Below are positions 63,920 through 64,000 of a DNA stretch of 64,000 nt, piece by piece. Made by a program: the position numbers and the translations under genes. Under the pieces are notes generated by a model. It had not been told where the DNA came from. It did not search any database and was given only the letters and a program-made list of their open reading frames with translations. This stretch comes from UBA11524 sp045591175 (lineage in GTDB: Bacteria > Bacillota > Clostridia > Christensenellales > Aristaeellaceae): positions 1 to 64,000 of the forward strand of contig JAZNSI010000061.1 in NCBI GenBank assembly GCA_045591175.1, given 5' to 3'. Numbering within the stretch: position 1 is the stretch's first letter; each line of letters starts with the position of its first letter.

Positions 63920-64000
63920 ATGAGTAGCAATAGCAACTGTGTTCAACGGACATACACAGCAGAGCAAGTCGCCCACATCCTTGGAATTAGTATTCGAAAA
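63920..64000 (+). CDS. Helix-turn-helix/excisionase-like protein (5' end only)
   Basis: Twenty-seven residues are visible: SSNSNCVQRTYTAEQVAHIL and then GISIRK. The TAEQVAHILGIS segment is the opening of a winged helix-turn-helix of the excisionase/MerR type. The start follows AAAGGAGG. The position directly after the sigma-like gene suits an ICE excisionase, with the integrase expected just beyond the window. Confidence 0.75.
   Translation, partial: MSSNSNCVQRTYTAEQVAHILGISIRK

Noticed and set aside
1..64000. CRISPR array or cas genes
   Set aside because: No regularly spaced direct repeats with unique spacers and no Cas-like protein were seen; the only phased repeats are the short GGACA boxes.

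Overview
The window comes from a low-to-mid GC Gram-positive anaerobe, most likely a gut-type member of the Clostridia. The evidence is strong AGGAGG ribosome-binding sites, LexA boxes of the GAAC-N4-GTTC type, DUF4367-type anti-sigma factors, and a conjugative-element core of the family typical of Clostridia (topoisomerase III, YodL, TTRAP, giant methylase-helicase, DUF3848/DUF3849, MobC, CD1845, relaxase). No ribosomal RNA, no intact tRNA and no core metabolic operon is present, so most of the window is mobile or accessory DNA.

Layout. (1) 0-19.2 kb: the DNA-processing half of an integrative conjugative element (ICE), all on the + strand. The giant methylase-helicase gene carries a complete tnpV gene nested in another frame and is split near its 3' end by a 2.5-kb group II intron encoding an RT-HNH protein. 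(2) 19.4-20.0 kb: decayed serine recombinase. (3) 20.1-26.2 kb: an AT-rich operon of a C5-cytosine methyltransferase, a protein with two GHKL ATPase domains (Hsp90/MORC-like plus histidine-kinase-like), a receiver protein whose C-terminal part carries a HEPN-type R-N-x3-H motif, and a helical protein. This is my leading candidate for an undescribed, probably defensive, system. (4) 26.2-36.2 kb: an ECF sigma/anti-sigma pair, a 150-bp repeat with hairpins, a frameshifted duplicate of the relaxase 3' end, and a set of exported or lysis-type proteins (CHAP, NlpC/P60-like, peptidoglycan-binding, SH3-like, holin). (5) 36-40 kb: regulatory cassette B. (6) 40.5-43.6 kb: SRAP/YedK, flavodoxin, and a divergent SOS pair with dinB, each side having its own LexA box. 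(7) 43.6-46.2 kb: second copy of the repeat, IS3-type remnant, two-gene membrane operon, and a 24-bp tRNA 3'-end fragment beside a terminator (likely an attachment site). (8) 47.3-51.5 kb: a 1399-residue NACHT NTPase. (9) 52-54.5 kb: regulatory cassette C, then phased GGACA repeats at the promoter of an ssb gene, a DNRLRE-type protein and a truncated CHAP fragment. (10) 57-64 kb: sigma-like protein, AbrB with a zinc ribbon, SLOG protein, regulatory cassette D, SLATT-like membrane protein, then an ICE-type sigma-like gene and the start of a helix-turn-helix/excisionase-like gene.

How it fits together. In related ICEs the relaxase is usually followed closely by the small sigma-like gene, an excisionase and the integrase. 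Here those parts lie 44 kb apart (17.8-19.2 kb and 63.0-64.0 kb), so I read 19.2-62.9 kb as stacked cargo, with several scars marking successive insertions. Two themes recur. One is candidate immunity (MTase-GHKL-REC/HEPN, NACHT, SLOG plus SLATT, the 44.4-45.5 kb membrane pair). The other is a four-gene cassette found three times: Xre-type regulator, ECF sigma factor, membrane-anchored anti-sigma factor and small exported protein. Functions are inferred by reading the translations; no database search was run.
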